This document shows, in pieces, positions 27,001 to 37,523 of a stretch of 64,000 nucleotides of DNA. Every line of letters begins with the position of its first letter. Positions within the stretch are counted from its first letter, which is position 1. The stretch is from Microbacterium neungamense. GTDB lineage: Bacteria > Actinomycetota > Actinomycetes > Actinomycetales > Microbacteriaceae. The stretch is from positions 806,001 through 870,000 of the forward strand of contig NZ_CP069717.1 in the NCBI RefSeq assembly GCF_024971095.1, in the 5' to 3' direction. Both the position numbers and the translations under genes were made by a program. The notes under the pieces are model-generated. The model was given only the letters and a program-made list of their open reading frames with translations, ran no database searches and had not been told where the DNA came from.

Positions 27001-28416
27001 GTGGCGGAGCTGGAGTTCGGCAAGCAGCTGTCGGTGACTCGCACGCCGATTCCGGGGCTGGTCGTCTTCGACCTCCCGGTGCACGGCGACAACCGTGGAT
27101 GGTTCAAGGAGAACTGGCAGCGCGAGAAGATGACCGCGCTCGGCCTGCCCGACTTCGGGCCGGTGCAGAACAACATCTCGTTCAACGACGCGGTGGGCAC
27201 GACGAGGGGCATCCACGCCGAGCCGTGGGACAAGTGGGTCTCCGTCGCGACCGGGCGCATCTTCGGCGCGTGGGTGGATCTGCGTGAGGGACCGACCTTC
27301 GGCACCGTCTTCACGACCGAGCTCGACCCGTCGCGGGCGATCTTCGTCCCGCGCGGGGTCGGCAACTCCTATCAGACGCTCGAGCCCGACACCGCCTACA
27401 CCTATCTCGTGAACGACCACTGGTCGCCGGATGCGGACTACGCCTTCCTCAACCTCGCGGACGAGACGGTGGCGATCGAGTGGCCGATCCCGCTCGACCA
27501 GGTGGAGGTGTCCGCGAAGGACAAGGCGCACCCGCGGCTGGCGGAGGTCGCGCCGATCGCGCCGCGTAAGATCCTCGTCACCGGGGCCGACGGGCAGCTG
27601 GGACGCGCCCTGCGGCAGCGGCTCGGGGACCAGCCGCACATCGAGTACGCCGCTCGTGCCGACCTCGACCTCACCGACCCGTCCCTGCCCGGCGCCCGTC
27701 GCTGGCGCGACTACGGCACGATCGTCAACGCCGCCGCCTACACGGCCGTCGACCTCGCCGAGACGCCGGACGGCCGCCGGGACGCGTGGCGGGCCAACGC
27801 GGATGCCCCGGCACGCCTCGCCCGGATCGCCGCGGAACACGGCATCACCCTCGTCCACGTCTCCAGCGATTACGTCTTCGATGGCACCAAGGACGGTGCG
27901 TACACCGAGGACGACCCGCTCAGCCCGCTCGGCGTGTACGGACAGTCGAAGGCGGCGGGGGACGTCGCGGTGGCCACGGCGCCCCGGCACTACATCATCC
28001 GCACCTCGTGGGTGATCGGCGACGGGAAGAACTTCGTCCGCACCATGGCGTCCCTGGCCGAGCGCGGCGTGGACCCGAACGTCGTCGACGATCAGGTCGG
28101 CCGGCTGACCTTCACCGAGGACATCGCCGGCGCGATCGTGCACCTGCTGGAGACCGGAGCACCGTACGGGGTCTACAACGTGACCGGCGACGGGCCGCCG
28201 CAGACCTGGGCGGAGATCGCCCGGGAGGTCTACCGGATCACCGGCCACGATCCTGCGCGTGTCACCGGTGTCTCCACGCAGGAGTACTTCTCGACTGCCG
28301 AGGGTCCGGTCGCGCCGCGCCCGCATAACAGCATTCTCGACCTCGTGCGGGTCACGGCCGTCGGATTCACGCCGAACCTTGTTTCGAAGAGCCTGGAGGG
28401 ATACCTCCGTCCGTGA
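27001..28416 (+). CDS. Bifunctional dTDP-4-dehydrorhamnose 3,5-epimerase / reductase (RmlC-RmlD fusion)
   Basis: 471 residues that do the last two steps of dTDP-L-rhamnose synthesis in one chain. Residues ~1-185 are RmlC: GDNRGWFKENWQ, TTRGIHAEPWDKWV with the catalytic His (72), and DTAYTYLVNDHW with the expected Tyr. Residues ~188-471 are RmlD: KILVTGADGQLGRAL (NADPH loop), VHVSSDYVFDGTKDGAYTE, and GVYGQSKAAGD with Tyr313/Lys317. GTG start. The downstream acyltransferase begins inside the stop (GTGA). Such fusions are known in some actinobacteria. Confidence 0.93.
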   Translation: MAELEFGKQLSVTRTPIPGLVVFDLPVHGDNRGWFKENWQREKMTALGLPDFGPVQNNISFNDAVGTTRGIHAEPWDKWVSVATGRIFGAWVDLREGPTFGTVFTTELDPSRAIFVPRGVGNSYQTLEPDTAYTYLVNDHWSPDADYAFLNLADETVAIEWPIPLDQVEVSAKDKAHPRLAEVAPIAPRKILVTGADGQLGRALRQRLGDQPHIEYAARADLDLTDPSLPGARRWRDYGTIVNAAAYTAVDLAETPDGRRDAWRANADAPARLARIAAEHGITLVHVSSDYVFDGTKDGAYTEDDPLSPLGVYGQSKAAGDVAVATAPRHYIIRTSWVIGDGKNFVRTMASLAERGVDPNVVDDQVGRLTFTEDIAGAIVHLLETGAPYGVYNVTGDGPPQTWAEIAREVYRITGHDPARVTGVSTQEYFSTAEGPVAPRPHNSILDLVRVTAVGFTPNLVSKSLEGYLRP

Positions 28417-30523
28417 CCACGACGACGCTCTCACGGCCGCAGCAGCAGGGGGCGACGCGCCGGCCGTTCCGGACCGACATCCAGGCCCTGCGGGCCATCG
28501 CCATCGGTCTGGTGGTGATCAACCACCTGTGGCCGACCCGCCTGGGCGGCGGGTACGTCGGCGTCGACGTGTTCTTCGTCATATCCGGCTTCCTCATCAC
28601 AAGCCATCTGACGGCGGAACTGGCGCAGACCGGAAGGCTGCGCCTCGGTCCGTTCTACGCTCGGCGTGTGCGGCGCCTGCTGCCGGCCGCCCTGGTGGTG
28701 CTGCTCGGGGCTCTCGCCCTCGTCGTGATCGCCTTGCCTTATCCACGCTGGAGTCGCAACGCGTGGGAGGTGATCTCGAGCGCTCTCTACGTCGAGAACT
28801 GGTACCTCGCGACGCAGTCTGTGAACTACTCAGCCCTGAATGACGCCGCCAGCGCCGTGCAGCACTACTGGTCGTTGTCGGTCGAGGAGCAGTTCTACCT
28901 GATCTGGCCGGTACTGCTGCTGGCCGCGTTCGTTCTCGGCGGTCGCAGGAGCAGTTATAGGTCCCGCCGGTCTCTGGTCGCCGCCGTCGGTGCCGTGGGA
29001 GTGCTGTCCTTCTCCGCGAGTGTGTTCTACACCGCGACCGCGCCGGCGCAGGCCTATTTCGTCACCTTCACCCGGGCGTGGGAGTTCGCGGCGGGCGCGC
29101 TGGTCGCTCTGGTGCCAGTCACGGTGCGCATGAACGCAGTTGTGGCGAACGCTCTCGGCCTCGGCGGATTCACGGCGATCTTCGCCGCCGCCCTCTCGTT
29201 CGGCAGCGTCACGCCTTTCCCGGGGGTCGCGGCGCTGCTACCGGTCCTGGGGACAGTCGCCGTGATCCTGGGCGGCTCGACCGACGCGAGGCAGCTCCAC
29301 GACTTCGTGACGCGGCGCGGACCGGTGCAGTGGCTGGGCGACGTGTCGTACTCGCTCTACCTCTGGCACTGGCCGCTCATCGTCGTCACGCCGTTCCTGC
29401 TCGCCACGGAGCTCACATTCGCCAGCAGGGCGGGCCTGCTGTTTCTCGCGTTGCTGCTGGCCTGGGCTACCCGGCGGTGGGTGGAGGTGCCGGCGCTGCG
29501 TTGGAAATGGTGGACAGGCTCGACGCGGCGGACATTTTCGCTGACGGCCGCGGGTATGGCCGCTGTCCTGCTCGCCGCCGCCGCCGTCCTCCTCGTCCAC
29601 AGCGTCCGGACGGCAGCGGACCAGCCCCCGCAGAGGTCAAGCCGATGGCGTGTCTCGGCCCCGCCGCGATGGAGCCGGCGGCGAACTGCCCGGGCGCCCT
29701 CACCTCCCTCGGCTCGACGGTGATGACCGCCAAGAACGAGTACTTCTACACACCTCCGGCGTGCAGCGAGATGCTGAAGGACCTGTCCTACGGCGACACC
29801 CGAACGACCCGGATCTGCGACTATTCCGGGGATGATCCGGATGCCACCACGGTTTGGCTCCTCGGTGATTCGCATGCTCAGCAGTGGCAGGGCGTGGTGT
29901 TCGATATCGCTCGAGAGCGAGGGTGGCGGGTCACGACCAGCTACCTGGGCGGCTGTCCGCCTGCCGACGTTGGATTCCGCGGATTCCGCGGGGAATGGGC
30001 CGCCGATCTCGTGGAACGCTGCCGTACCTGGTCGAAGGACGTCGCGGAGCGGATCGCAGAGGAGGCCCCCGATCTCGTGATCACGGCGATGGCGAGTCGC
30101 CAGCAGCTCCTAGACGATGGCTCCGGCCGCGGGCACGACCAGCAGTTCATCGACGGCCTGCACCGTTACTGGGATACCTGGACGACGAGTGGGACCCGAG
30201 TGCTTGCGCTGGCTGATCCGCCCTACAACGCCGAGGTCCGGGAAGCCGACTGTCTCACACTCCACTCCGATGACCCACTGGCCTGTGCCCGGCCGCGCGC
30301 GGAGGCGCAACCGCCGGATCCTGTCGCGAAGGCTGCCGAAGCGTAAGGGGACGCTTCCGTCGCGCTCCTCGACCTCACCGACCGCTTCTGCGATGCCGAC
30401 CGATGCTATGCCGCCATCGGGGGCCTTCCCGTCTACTATGACGCCGACCATCTCAACCTGGAGTACGTGCGTCTACTGCGAGGACCGATCGAGCGCGCTG
30501 TGGATGACTTGATGCAGCGGTGA
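28413..30523 (+). pseudogene. OatA-like O-acyltransferase (acyltransferase 3 + SGNH), broken by a frameshift and a stop
   Basis: Adding one C to the C5 run at 29625-29629 joins the N-terminal membrane domain to the extracellular domain, and an in-frame TAA at 30344-30346 interrupts the latter. Repaired length is about 703 codons, normal for OatA. Seen: FRTDIQALRAIAIGLVVINH, GGYVGVDVFFVISGFLI, and about ten helices; after the shift, TTVWLLGDSHAQQWQGV (SGNH block I). The sequence after the TAA, including YYDADHLNLEYVRLL with the catalytic Asp/His pair, stays in the same frame. Intact, it would O-acetylate a wall polymer. As sequenced it yields only the membrane half. Start overlaps rmlCD. Confidence 0.85.
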
Positions 30524-30575
30524 GGTTCGCCGGGCCTGCGTGCAGGGTTGGCTGAGGGCGCGAGGATAGACTTGA

Positions 30576-31793
<1,218 letters not shown>

Positions 31794-31801
31794 TCCCGGA
31801 T

Positions 31802-32593
31802 ATGAGCACGACCACGGTGGGCGCGCCCGGCACGCCGCGGCGCTACCTGCATTCGCTGTGGCTGCTCTCGGCGCGCGACCTCCGCGTCCGCTACGCCACC
31901 AGCTTCCTGGGATACCTGTGGTCGGTGCTCGACCCCCTGGTGATGAGCGCGATCTACTGGTTCGTCTTCACGCAGGTGTTCGACCGCGGTGTGGGGGAGG
32001 AGCCGTACATCGTGTTCCTCATCACGGCCCTGCTGCCGTGGGTGTGGTTCAACACCGCTACCTCGGACTTCACCAGGGCGTTCCGCAGGGATGCGAAGCT
32101 GGTGCGCTCCACCGCGATCCCGCGCTCGATCTGGATCAACCGGATCGTGCTGAGCAAGGGGGTCGAGTTCCTCTGCTCGATCCCGGTGCTCGCCCTCTTC
32201 GCGATCCTCTTTCCGGCACCGGTCGGCTGGGGCGTGCTCTGGTTCCCGGTCGCCATCCTGCTGCAGACCATCCTGCTCATCGGCCTCGGGCTGCTGGTGG
32301 CGCCGCTGTGCGTGCTGTTCACCGATCTCGAGCGGACCACGGCGCTCATCCTGCGCGCGCTGTTCTATGCCTCACCGGTCATCTACAGCGTCCGCGACCT
32401 GCCGGAGCCGTTCCACACGATCGCGGCGTTCAATCCGCTGTCGGGGATCTTCACGCTGTACCGGATGGCGTTCTTCCCCGACCAGTGGCAGCCGCTGCCG
32501 GTGCTCGTCAGCGTCGTGATGAGCCTCGGGTTCCTCGTCCTCGGTCTGTGGGTGTTCCGATCCCTCGAACGCCCGGTGCTGAAGGAGCTGTGA
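31802..32593 (+). CDS. ABC-2 type permease, polysaccharide export (Wzm type), exporter 2
   Basis: 263 residues, six predicted helices. LLSARDLRVRYATSFLGYLW is the ABC-2 N-terminal signature, followed by YWFVFTQVF, LLPWVWFNTATSDFT and a C-terminal EPFHTIAAFNPLSGIFTLYR. The ATG at 31802 follows glf by 8 bases; an in-frame earlier start would lie inside glf. It overlaps its ATPase by 3 bases (ATGA/TGATG arrangement). Forms the second polysaccharide exporter of the window. The mycobacterial counterpart beside GlfT1 exports galactan (family knowledge). Confidence 0.9.
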   Translation: MSTTTVGAPGTPRRYLHSLWLLSARDLRVRYATSFLGYLWSVLDPLVMSAIYWFVFTQVFDRGVGEEPYIVFLITALLPWVWFNTATSDFTRAFRRDAKLVRSTAIPRSIWINRIVLSKGVEFLCSIPVLALFAILFPAPVGWGVLWFPVAILLQTILLIGLGLLVAPLCVLFTDLERTTALILRALFYASPVIYSVRDLPEPFHTIAAFNPLSGIFTLYRMAFFPDQWQPLPVLVSVVMSLGFLVLGLWVFRSLERPVLKEL

Positions 32594-33330
32594 TGACGGC
32601 GGCGATCGAAGTCCGGGACCTCGGCGTGCACTTCCGGCGGAACCGCCGTGGGCGGCGCAGCTTCAAGGACCTGTTCGCCGGGGCGCAGCGGCGGTCCCGT
32701 CCGGGGGAGTTCTGGGCGCTGCGCGACGTGTCCTTCACGGTGCAGGCGGGCGAGTCCATCGGTGTCGTCGGCCGGAACGGCCAGGGCAAGTCGACCCTTC
32801 TGCGGCTGGTGGCGGGCGTGCTCCTGCCCGACGAGGGCAGCGTGGCGGTGCACGGCGGCGTCGCGCCGCTGATCGAGCTCACCGGCGGTTTCGTCGGCGA
32901 CCTGACCGTGCGGGAGAACGTGCGGCTCACCGCGGGTCTGCACGGCATGACGCGGGCCGAGGTGAACCGGCGCTACGACGACATCATCGCGTTCGCCGAG
33001 CTCGCCGGCTTCGAGGAGACCCCGTACAAGCACCTCTCGAACGGCATGAAGGTGCGACTGGCCTTCGCGGTCGTGTCGCAGCTGGAGGAGCCGATCCTGC
33101 TCGTGGACGAGGTGCTCGCGGTGGGGGACAAGGCGTTCCGCGAGAAGTGCTATCGCCGCATCGACGAACTCCTCGCCGAGGGGCGCACCCTGTTCTTCGT
33201 CAGTCACAACGAGCGCGACCTGCGTCGCTTCTGCCGGCGCGGCCTGTACCTCGACAAGGGATCGCTCGTGCTCGACGCGCCGATCGCCGAGGTACTCGAC
33301 CGATACAACGCGGACTACGCCACGCGCTGA
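32593..33330 (+). CDS. ABC transporter ATP-binding protein, polysaccharide export (Wzt type), exporter 2
   Basis: 245 residues. IEVRDLGVHFRRNRRGRRSF, SIGVVGRNGQGKSTLLRLV (Walker A), LIELTGGFVGDLTVRENV, HLSNGMKVRLAF (signature), PILLVDEVLAVGDKAF (Walker B) and FFVSHNERDLRRF. It lacks a C-terminal carbohydrate-binding domain, as in exporter 1. The ATG at 32593 is fixed by TGATG overlap with the permease. A 6-bp inverted repeat (GGAGGG/CCCTCC) lies in the short gap after it. Confidence 0.92.
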   Translation: MTAAIEVRDLGVHFRRNRRGRRSFKDLFAGAQRRSRPGEFWALRDVSFTVQAGESIGVVGRNGQGKSTLLRLVAGVLLPDEGSVAVHGGVAPLIELTGGFVGDLTVRENVRLTAGLHGMTRAEVNRRYDDIIAFAELAGFEETPYKHLSNGMKVRLAFAVVSQLEEPILLVDEVLAVGDKAFREKCYRRIDELLAEGRTLFFVSHNERDLRRFCRRGLYLDKGSLVLDAPIAEVLDRYNADYATR

Positions 33331-33391
33331 CCGGTGCGGTGTACAACGCGAGGAGGGGCCCGACCCTCCGCAGTGAAGAAAGGGCGGTCTC

Positions 33392-34582
33392 ATGCCTGCT
33401 GACCTGCACAGGATTGTGCAACGGACGCTCGCGCCGATTCTCCGAGGGGATTCGCGATCCCAGGCGCCGATCTACCTCGTCTCCGCAGCGGGGCACCCGA
33501 ACTTCGGGGATGAGTTCATCGCCCGCTCGTGGCTCGACTGGCTGGGTGCCCACTTTCCGCACCGAGAGGTCTGGCTGGACTGCCTCGAACCCGGACGCGC
33601 GGCACACCTGTTCCGGGACACGCATCCGCGACTGAAGACGACGAACACCCTCTGGCAGACGGCGCACACCGACCCGCCCGGCGACGTTGCGCTGGCGGCG
33701 GAGCGCATGGAGCGGCTGGTCACGGGCCTTGGCTCGCCCCGCACGGACTTCGGCCTTCGCGACCTTCGTGAGATGGCGTCGCTGCATCTGCTCGGCGGCG
33801 GCTACCTGAATACCATCTGGCCGGAGAACCTCGCGATCGTCGCCGCACTGACGGCGGTCAAGCGGCATTACGGCAAGCCGATCTTCGCCACTGGCCAGGG
33901 TCTCCTTCCGCACCGTCTCGACTCCCACGAGTGGATGCGCGAACAGCTCGCACAGTTCGATGTCGTGGAGTCGCGCGATGCCGAGGGCGCCCAGCAATTC
34001 GGTGTCGAAGCAGGCACCGACGATGCGTTCCTGGCCTTCGTCAACCCGCGGAGGATCTACACGGACGATGGGATTCCGCTGCCCGAAGTCATGACGCTCG
34101 TGCAAGGCGATATGTACGCACACGATCGCGAAGAGGCGCTGCGCGCTGACGTTCGCGGCTTCGTCGAAGGCTCCACCGATGCGACGACTGTCGGGTTCGT
34201 CGAGGCCATACCTCCCGATGACGCACGATTCGCGGCGGATTACGTCGATGCCGGCGCGACGTTCTATCCGTTCATGCGGTCCTGGGATGAGGGATTTCCT
34301 GCTCGATCAGGGCAGACGTGGCTGACGTCGCGCTTCCACGCACATCTTCTCGCAGCAGCGGCCGGCGCTCGAGGGGTGGTGCTCAACGCACGTCCCGGCT
34401 ATTACGACATCAAGCATCGGCTTCTGCTGGATCTCGGTACAGGGTGGCGGATGTGGGATCCGTCCGAGGGGAGGCCCCCGGTGCCGGCGGATGCGACCGG
34501 CGATCCGGCATTTCCCGCGAAGGCGCGGGCGTTGGGCGCCCAGAAGGAACTGGTGGCGCGTCGGCTGTACCCGGGTCGCTGA
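33392..34582 (+). CDS. Polysaccharide pyruvyl transferase family protein
   Basis: 396 residues. Transfers pyruvate from phosphoenolpyruvate to sugar hydroxyls as a ketal, adding negative charge to a wall polymer. Seen: PIYLVSAAGHPNFGDEFIAR, SLHLLGGGYLNTIWPENL, KPIFATGQGLLP, VESRDAEGAQQFG and TWLTSRFHAHLLAAAAG, the sequence of blocks of the CsaB/WcaK family. GAAAGGG precedes the ATG. It ends the rml-glf-exporter run and converges with the small gene at 34604; a short GCTGG/CCAGC hairpin lies between them. Confidence 0.82.
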   Translation: MPADLHRIVQRTLAPILRGDSRSQAPIYLVSAAGHPNFGDEFIARSWLDWLGAHFPHREVWLDCLEPGRAAHLFRDTHPRLKTTNTLWQTAHTDPPGDVALAAERMERLVTGLGSPRTDFGLRDLREMASLHLLGGGYLNTIWPENLAIVAALTAVKRHYGKPIFATGQGLLPHRLDSHEWMREQLAQFDVVESRDAEGAQQFGVEAGTDDAFLAFVNPRRIYTDDGIPLPEVMTLVQGDMYAHDREEALRADVRGFVEGSTDATTVGFVEAIPPDDARFAADYVDAGATFYPFMRSWDEGFPARSGQTWLTSRFHAHLLAAAAGARGVVLNARPGYYDIKHRLLLDLGTGWRMWDPSEGRPPVPADATGDPAFPAKARALGAQKELVARRLYPGR

Positions 34583-34603
34583 CGGCTGGAACCAGCGCCC
34601 GCG

Positions 34604-35215
34604 CTACAGGCCCACCATCTCCCGCAGTCCGTGGACGGCGTCGCGCGCGGCGCGGACGGCTCCCGACACGTCGCCGCCCTCGTTCGCAGCCGCCCGCACA
34701 TCCTCCAGACGTGCGGAGTACGCGGCGACCTCCTCCCGCCAGCTGTCGCCGAGGGCGGCGGGTGCGACGGCCTCGAACAGCCACTGCGCATCGTTCTGCA
34801 GGGTGTCGACGATGGCGGCCGTCTCCTGCCCGCTCGAGCCGGCAGCGAGGTCCAGACCGGTGAGGGCGTCATCCAGGCGCGGGCGCACGTGCTCGCGGAA
34901 CGTCGCCATGTCGGGGTCCGCCGGAGGCGGCGGGCTCGGCACGGCCGTCGGCTCCGGCTCGGGGGCCGGCGTGGCGGACGGCGTGGGCGCCGCGGTCGCG
35001 GTCGGCGAGGGGCTGCTCGTCGGCGTCGCGGTCGAGGACGGCGAGGGCGACGGGTCGGCCGCGGGCTCGCCCTTGGGCAGGAACATCCAGAACAGCGCGC
35101 CCGCGATCACCACCGCGAGCAGCGACAGCAGCACGATCAGCCACAGCCGCCGCCGACTGCGACGGCGGTCCGGCGGGAAGACCCACTCGTAGACAGGCTG
35201 CTGCTGCTCGCTCAT
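34604..35215 (-). CDS. Membrane-anchored hypothetical protein with Pro/Ser/Thr linker
   Basis: 203 residues, not recognised. A short cytoplasmic stretch rich in Arg is followed by one helix (LWLIVLLSLLAVVIAGALFW), a Pro/Ser/Thr/Ala-rich linker of about 55 residues, and an extracytoplasmic alpha-helical region of about 100 residues (TFREHVRPRLDDALTGLDLA). The linker suggests a domain held in the wall layer. The ATG at 35215 overlaps the stop of the GT2 by one base (TGATG), so it belongs to that operon. Confidence 0.75.
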   Translation of the reverse strand: MSEQQQPVYEWVFPPDRRRSRRRLWLIVLLSLLAVVIAGALFWMFLPKGEPAADPSPSPSSTATPTSSPSPTATAAPTPSATPAPEPEPTAVPSPPPPADPDMATFREHVRPRLDDALTGLDLAAGSSGQETAAIVDTLQNDAQWLFEAVAPAALGDSWREEVAAYSARLEDVRAAANEGGDVSGAVRAARDAVHGLREMVGL

Positions 35216-36174
35216 CACGCCTCCAGCGCCGGCATCGGCCGCCACGTGCGGTCACGGCCGATCCGGCCGCCGTCGCGCAGCCCGCGGAACAGGTTGCTGG
35301 TGCCGCGGACCGTGCGCTCGACGAAGAACAGGCGGATGATCTCCTTGAAGAACGTCGCCGTCGTGCCCAGACCGAACAGCACCGGGTTGTACACCCCGTG
35401 CACCCGGTAGTAGTGCTTGATGTATGCCCGGTTGCGCATGATGTAGTAGCGGTACGCGTTGCTCGAGGCGTTCATGTGACGGATGCCCATGTCCCACTGC
35501 TTGATCTCGCGCGTGCGGCGCAGCACGAACTCGTTCACGATCACGGCGGTGGTGATCCGCGACGCGAGCCACCCGTACACCTGGTCGTCCCAGTAGATGA
35601 AGAAGCGGGGATCCGGCAGGCCGATCCGCTGCACGATCGACCGGTGGATGAACATGCCCTCGAAGCATCCGCTGTTCATCTCCTTGAACCCGGACGCGTC
35701 GAACTCGCTCGGCGCGAACGGGATGGGGATGCCCATCCGCTCCGCGATCCGGTACTGCCAGTAGAACGCGCTGCCGTCGTAGTCGTAGCGGCGCCCCTGG
35801 ATGCTCTTGAAACGCGCCGACCACTTGCCCATCTTGGCCAGGCCGTCGGGGAGCACCTCGACGTCGTCGTCCATCAGCCAGATCCACTCCGAGCCGAGTT
35901 CGTACGCCGTGCGCATGCCCTCGCTGAACCCGCCGGAGCCGCCGGTGTTCGTCTCCAGCCGCCGGTAGACGATCTCGCTGCCGAACCCGTCGCGGAAGCC
36001 CTCCACGACCTCGGCCGTGTCGTCGGAGGAGGCGTTGTCGATGATCACGACGCGGCCCGGCTTGGGATCCATCTCACGGATGCTGGTCAGCAGCCCCGAC
36101 AGCAGATGCGAGCGGTTGAACGTGACGATGACGATCGAGGCGGTGGTCGGATCGAACGTGGAGTCCTGGGGCAC
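35215..36174 (-). CDS. Glycosyltransferase family 2, galactofuranosyltransferase (GlfT1) type
   Basis: 319 residues. ASIVIVTFNRSHLLSGLLTS, VVIIDNASSDDTAEVVEGF, ETNTGGSGGFSEGMRTAYE, WIWLMDDDVEVLPDGL (metal site) and FFIYWDDQVYGWLAS. These match GlfT1-like enzymes that start galactan on a rhamnosyl linker. The C-terminal RYYIMRNRAYIKHYYRVHG segment is also typical. GTG start with TAGGCT 8 bases upstream. With Glf and dTDP-rhamnose made nearby, a Galf donor is plausible but not proven. Leads a two-gene minus operon. Confidence 0.87.
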   Translation of the reverse strand: MPQDSTFDPTTASIVIVTFNRSHLLSGLLTSIREMDPKPGRVVIIDNASSDDTAEVVEGFRDGFGSEIVYRRLETNTGGSGGFSEGMRTAYELGSEWIWLMDDDVEVLPDGLAKMGKWSARFKSIQGRRYDYDGSAFYWQYRIAERMGIPIPFAPSEFDASGFKEMNSGCFEGMFIHRSIVQRIGLPDPRFFIYWDDQVYGWLASRITTAVIVNEFVLRRTREIKQWDMGIRHMNASSNAYRYYIMRNRAYIKHYYRVHGVYNPVLFGLGTTATFFKEIIRLFFVERTVRGTSNLFRGLRDGGRIGRDRTWRPMPALEA

Positions 36175-36182
36175 GAAGCAGA

Positions 36183-36188
36183 AGCCTA
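36183..36188 (-). promoter_or_regulatory. Possible -10 element TAGGCT
   Basis: Minus-strand TAGGCT, 8 bases before the GTG at 36174, no Shine-Dalgarno sequence between them. Confidence 0.35.
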
Positions 36189-36221
36189 CCCGCCCGCGCC
36201 GTCAGAAGTCTGGGGCCACGC

Positions 36222-37523
36222 CTACGGCTCCTCGTGCCTGAGGGCCGTGATCGTCCCGGTGTGCGCGGCGTCGATGGTCTCCCGCCACGACCTGCTCTGT
36301 CCTGCCCGCAGCGCACACAGCACGAACAGCATCCACCCCGCGCCGGTGAGCGTGAAGCTCTCGAACATCGACTCGACCGCAAGGGTCGCCAGGATCAGCG
36401 GCGTCCACGCGTAGACGACGGAGCGGCGCGCGCTCGCGACCAGCCACGAGCGCACCACAGCCACCCCGCCCAGCACCAGGAGGAGCACGAGGCCGGCGGA
36501 GCCCAGCTGCAGCAGGACGTCGAAGTAGGCGTTCAGCGCCGTGCCGTGGGCGTCGTCAAGCAGGAAGTTGATGTACGTGTACGGGTACTCGCCGCGCGGC
36601 CACGGACCCACCCAGCCCCAGCCGAGCACCGGCTGCTGGGCGACGAAGTCGAGGATGGTGTTCCACAGGTCGGCCCGGGTGGAGAGGTCCGAGCCGGCGT
36701 CCAGGAAGCGGATGATCTGGTGGCGCAGCGCGAAGGCGAGCACGAGTCCGGCCAGCACGAGCGCGCCGAGCGCCCACTGCACCATCGGCCGGCGCTGCGG
36801 CGGCGCGTGCCGCACCACGGCGAGGGCGCTGCTGGCGATGCCGATCGCCGTGGCCAGCACGACCACCGACGGGGAGGAGGACAGGAAGGCCAGCAGCGCC
36901 GCGAGGGAGACCGAGGCGACCCCGGCCGTCCGCGGCACGGACCGGGTGCGCCACTCCACCGCGAACGTCACCAGCGCGATCACGGCCACGAAGCCGAGCA
37001 TGTTGCGGGTGCCGAACAGGCCCTGGACCGGCCCGCCGAGGGCGAGGTTGCCCTGGATGCCGAGCAGCGGGATCGGCATGTCGAGGAGGATGCCGGCGAG
37101 CACCTCGGCGCCCAGCGAGATGCCCAGCAGCCAGCGCAGGGTGTCGCCCAGCGCGCGCACCGTCTGCAGGGTGTCGCGGACGTGGCCGATCGTGATCGCG
37201 ATGATCGCGTAGCCCCACAGCGTCAGCCATCCCGCAAGCGTCTCGCTGCGGCTGCCGCTCCACAGCCCGCTCACCAGGGCGAGCGCGAGGAACGCCAGCA
37301 GCGAGGACGGCGCGAACCGCAGCAGGGTCAGCTCCTCGCGGCGCACGAACAGGATCGCGGCGCCGGTCACGGCGAGCAGGCCGATGATCGTCGCCAGGGT
37401 GACGGTCGAGGTGAGCCGCTCGATCGCGAACGAGGAGAACGCGGCAGCCAGCGCGGTGAGCGTGTAGGCCCGGGCCAGCTCGGCCGAGGCGAGCGTCTCG
37501 CTCAGCTGCCGCATCCGCGTCAT
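36222..37523 (-). CDS. O-antigen ligase/polymerase-like membrane protein, copy A
   Basis: 433 residues, about 12 helices. The Wzy/WaaL-type periplasmic loop includes GLFGTRNMLGFVAVIALV, where the Arg and Asn-rich turn is typical, and later WNTILDFVAQQPVLGWGWVG, the G-x-G loop before the last helices. It would polymerise or ligate lipid-linked glycan outside the membrane. The ATG at 37523 overlaps the previous gene's stop (ATGA), so copies A and B are coupled. Distinguishing ligase from polymerase needs more than sequence reading. Confidence 0.8.
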   Translation of the reverse strand: MTRMRQLSETLASAELARAYTLTALAAAFSSFAIERLTSTVTLATIIGLLAVTGAAILFVRREELTLLRFAPSSLLAFLALALVSGLWSGSRSETLAGWLTLWGYAIIAITIGHVRDTLQTVRALGDTLRWLLGISLGAEVLAGILLDMPIPLLGIQGNLALGGPVQGLFGTRNMLGFVAVIALVTFAVEWRTRSVPRTAGVASVSLAALLAFLSSSPSVVVLATAIGIASSALAVVRHAPPQRRPMVQWALGALVLAGLVLAFALRHQIIRFLDAGSDLSTRADLWNTILDFVAQQPVLGWGWVGPWPRGEYPYTYINFLLDDAHGTALNAYFDVLLQLGSAGLVLLLVLGGVAVVRSWLVASARRSVVYAWTPLILATLAVESMFESFTLTGAGWMLFVLCALRAGQSRSWRETIDAAHTGTITALRHEEP

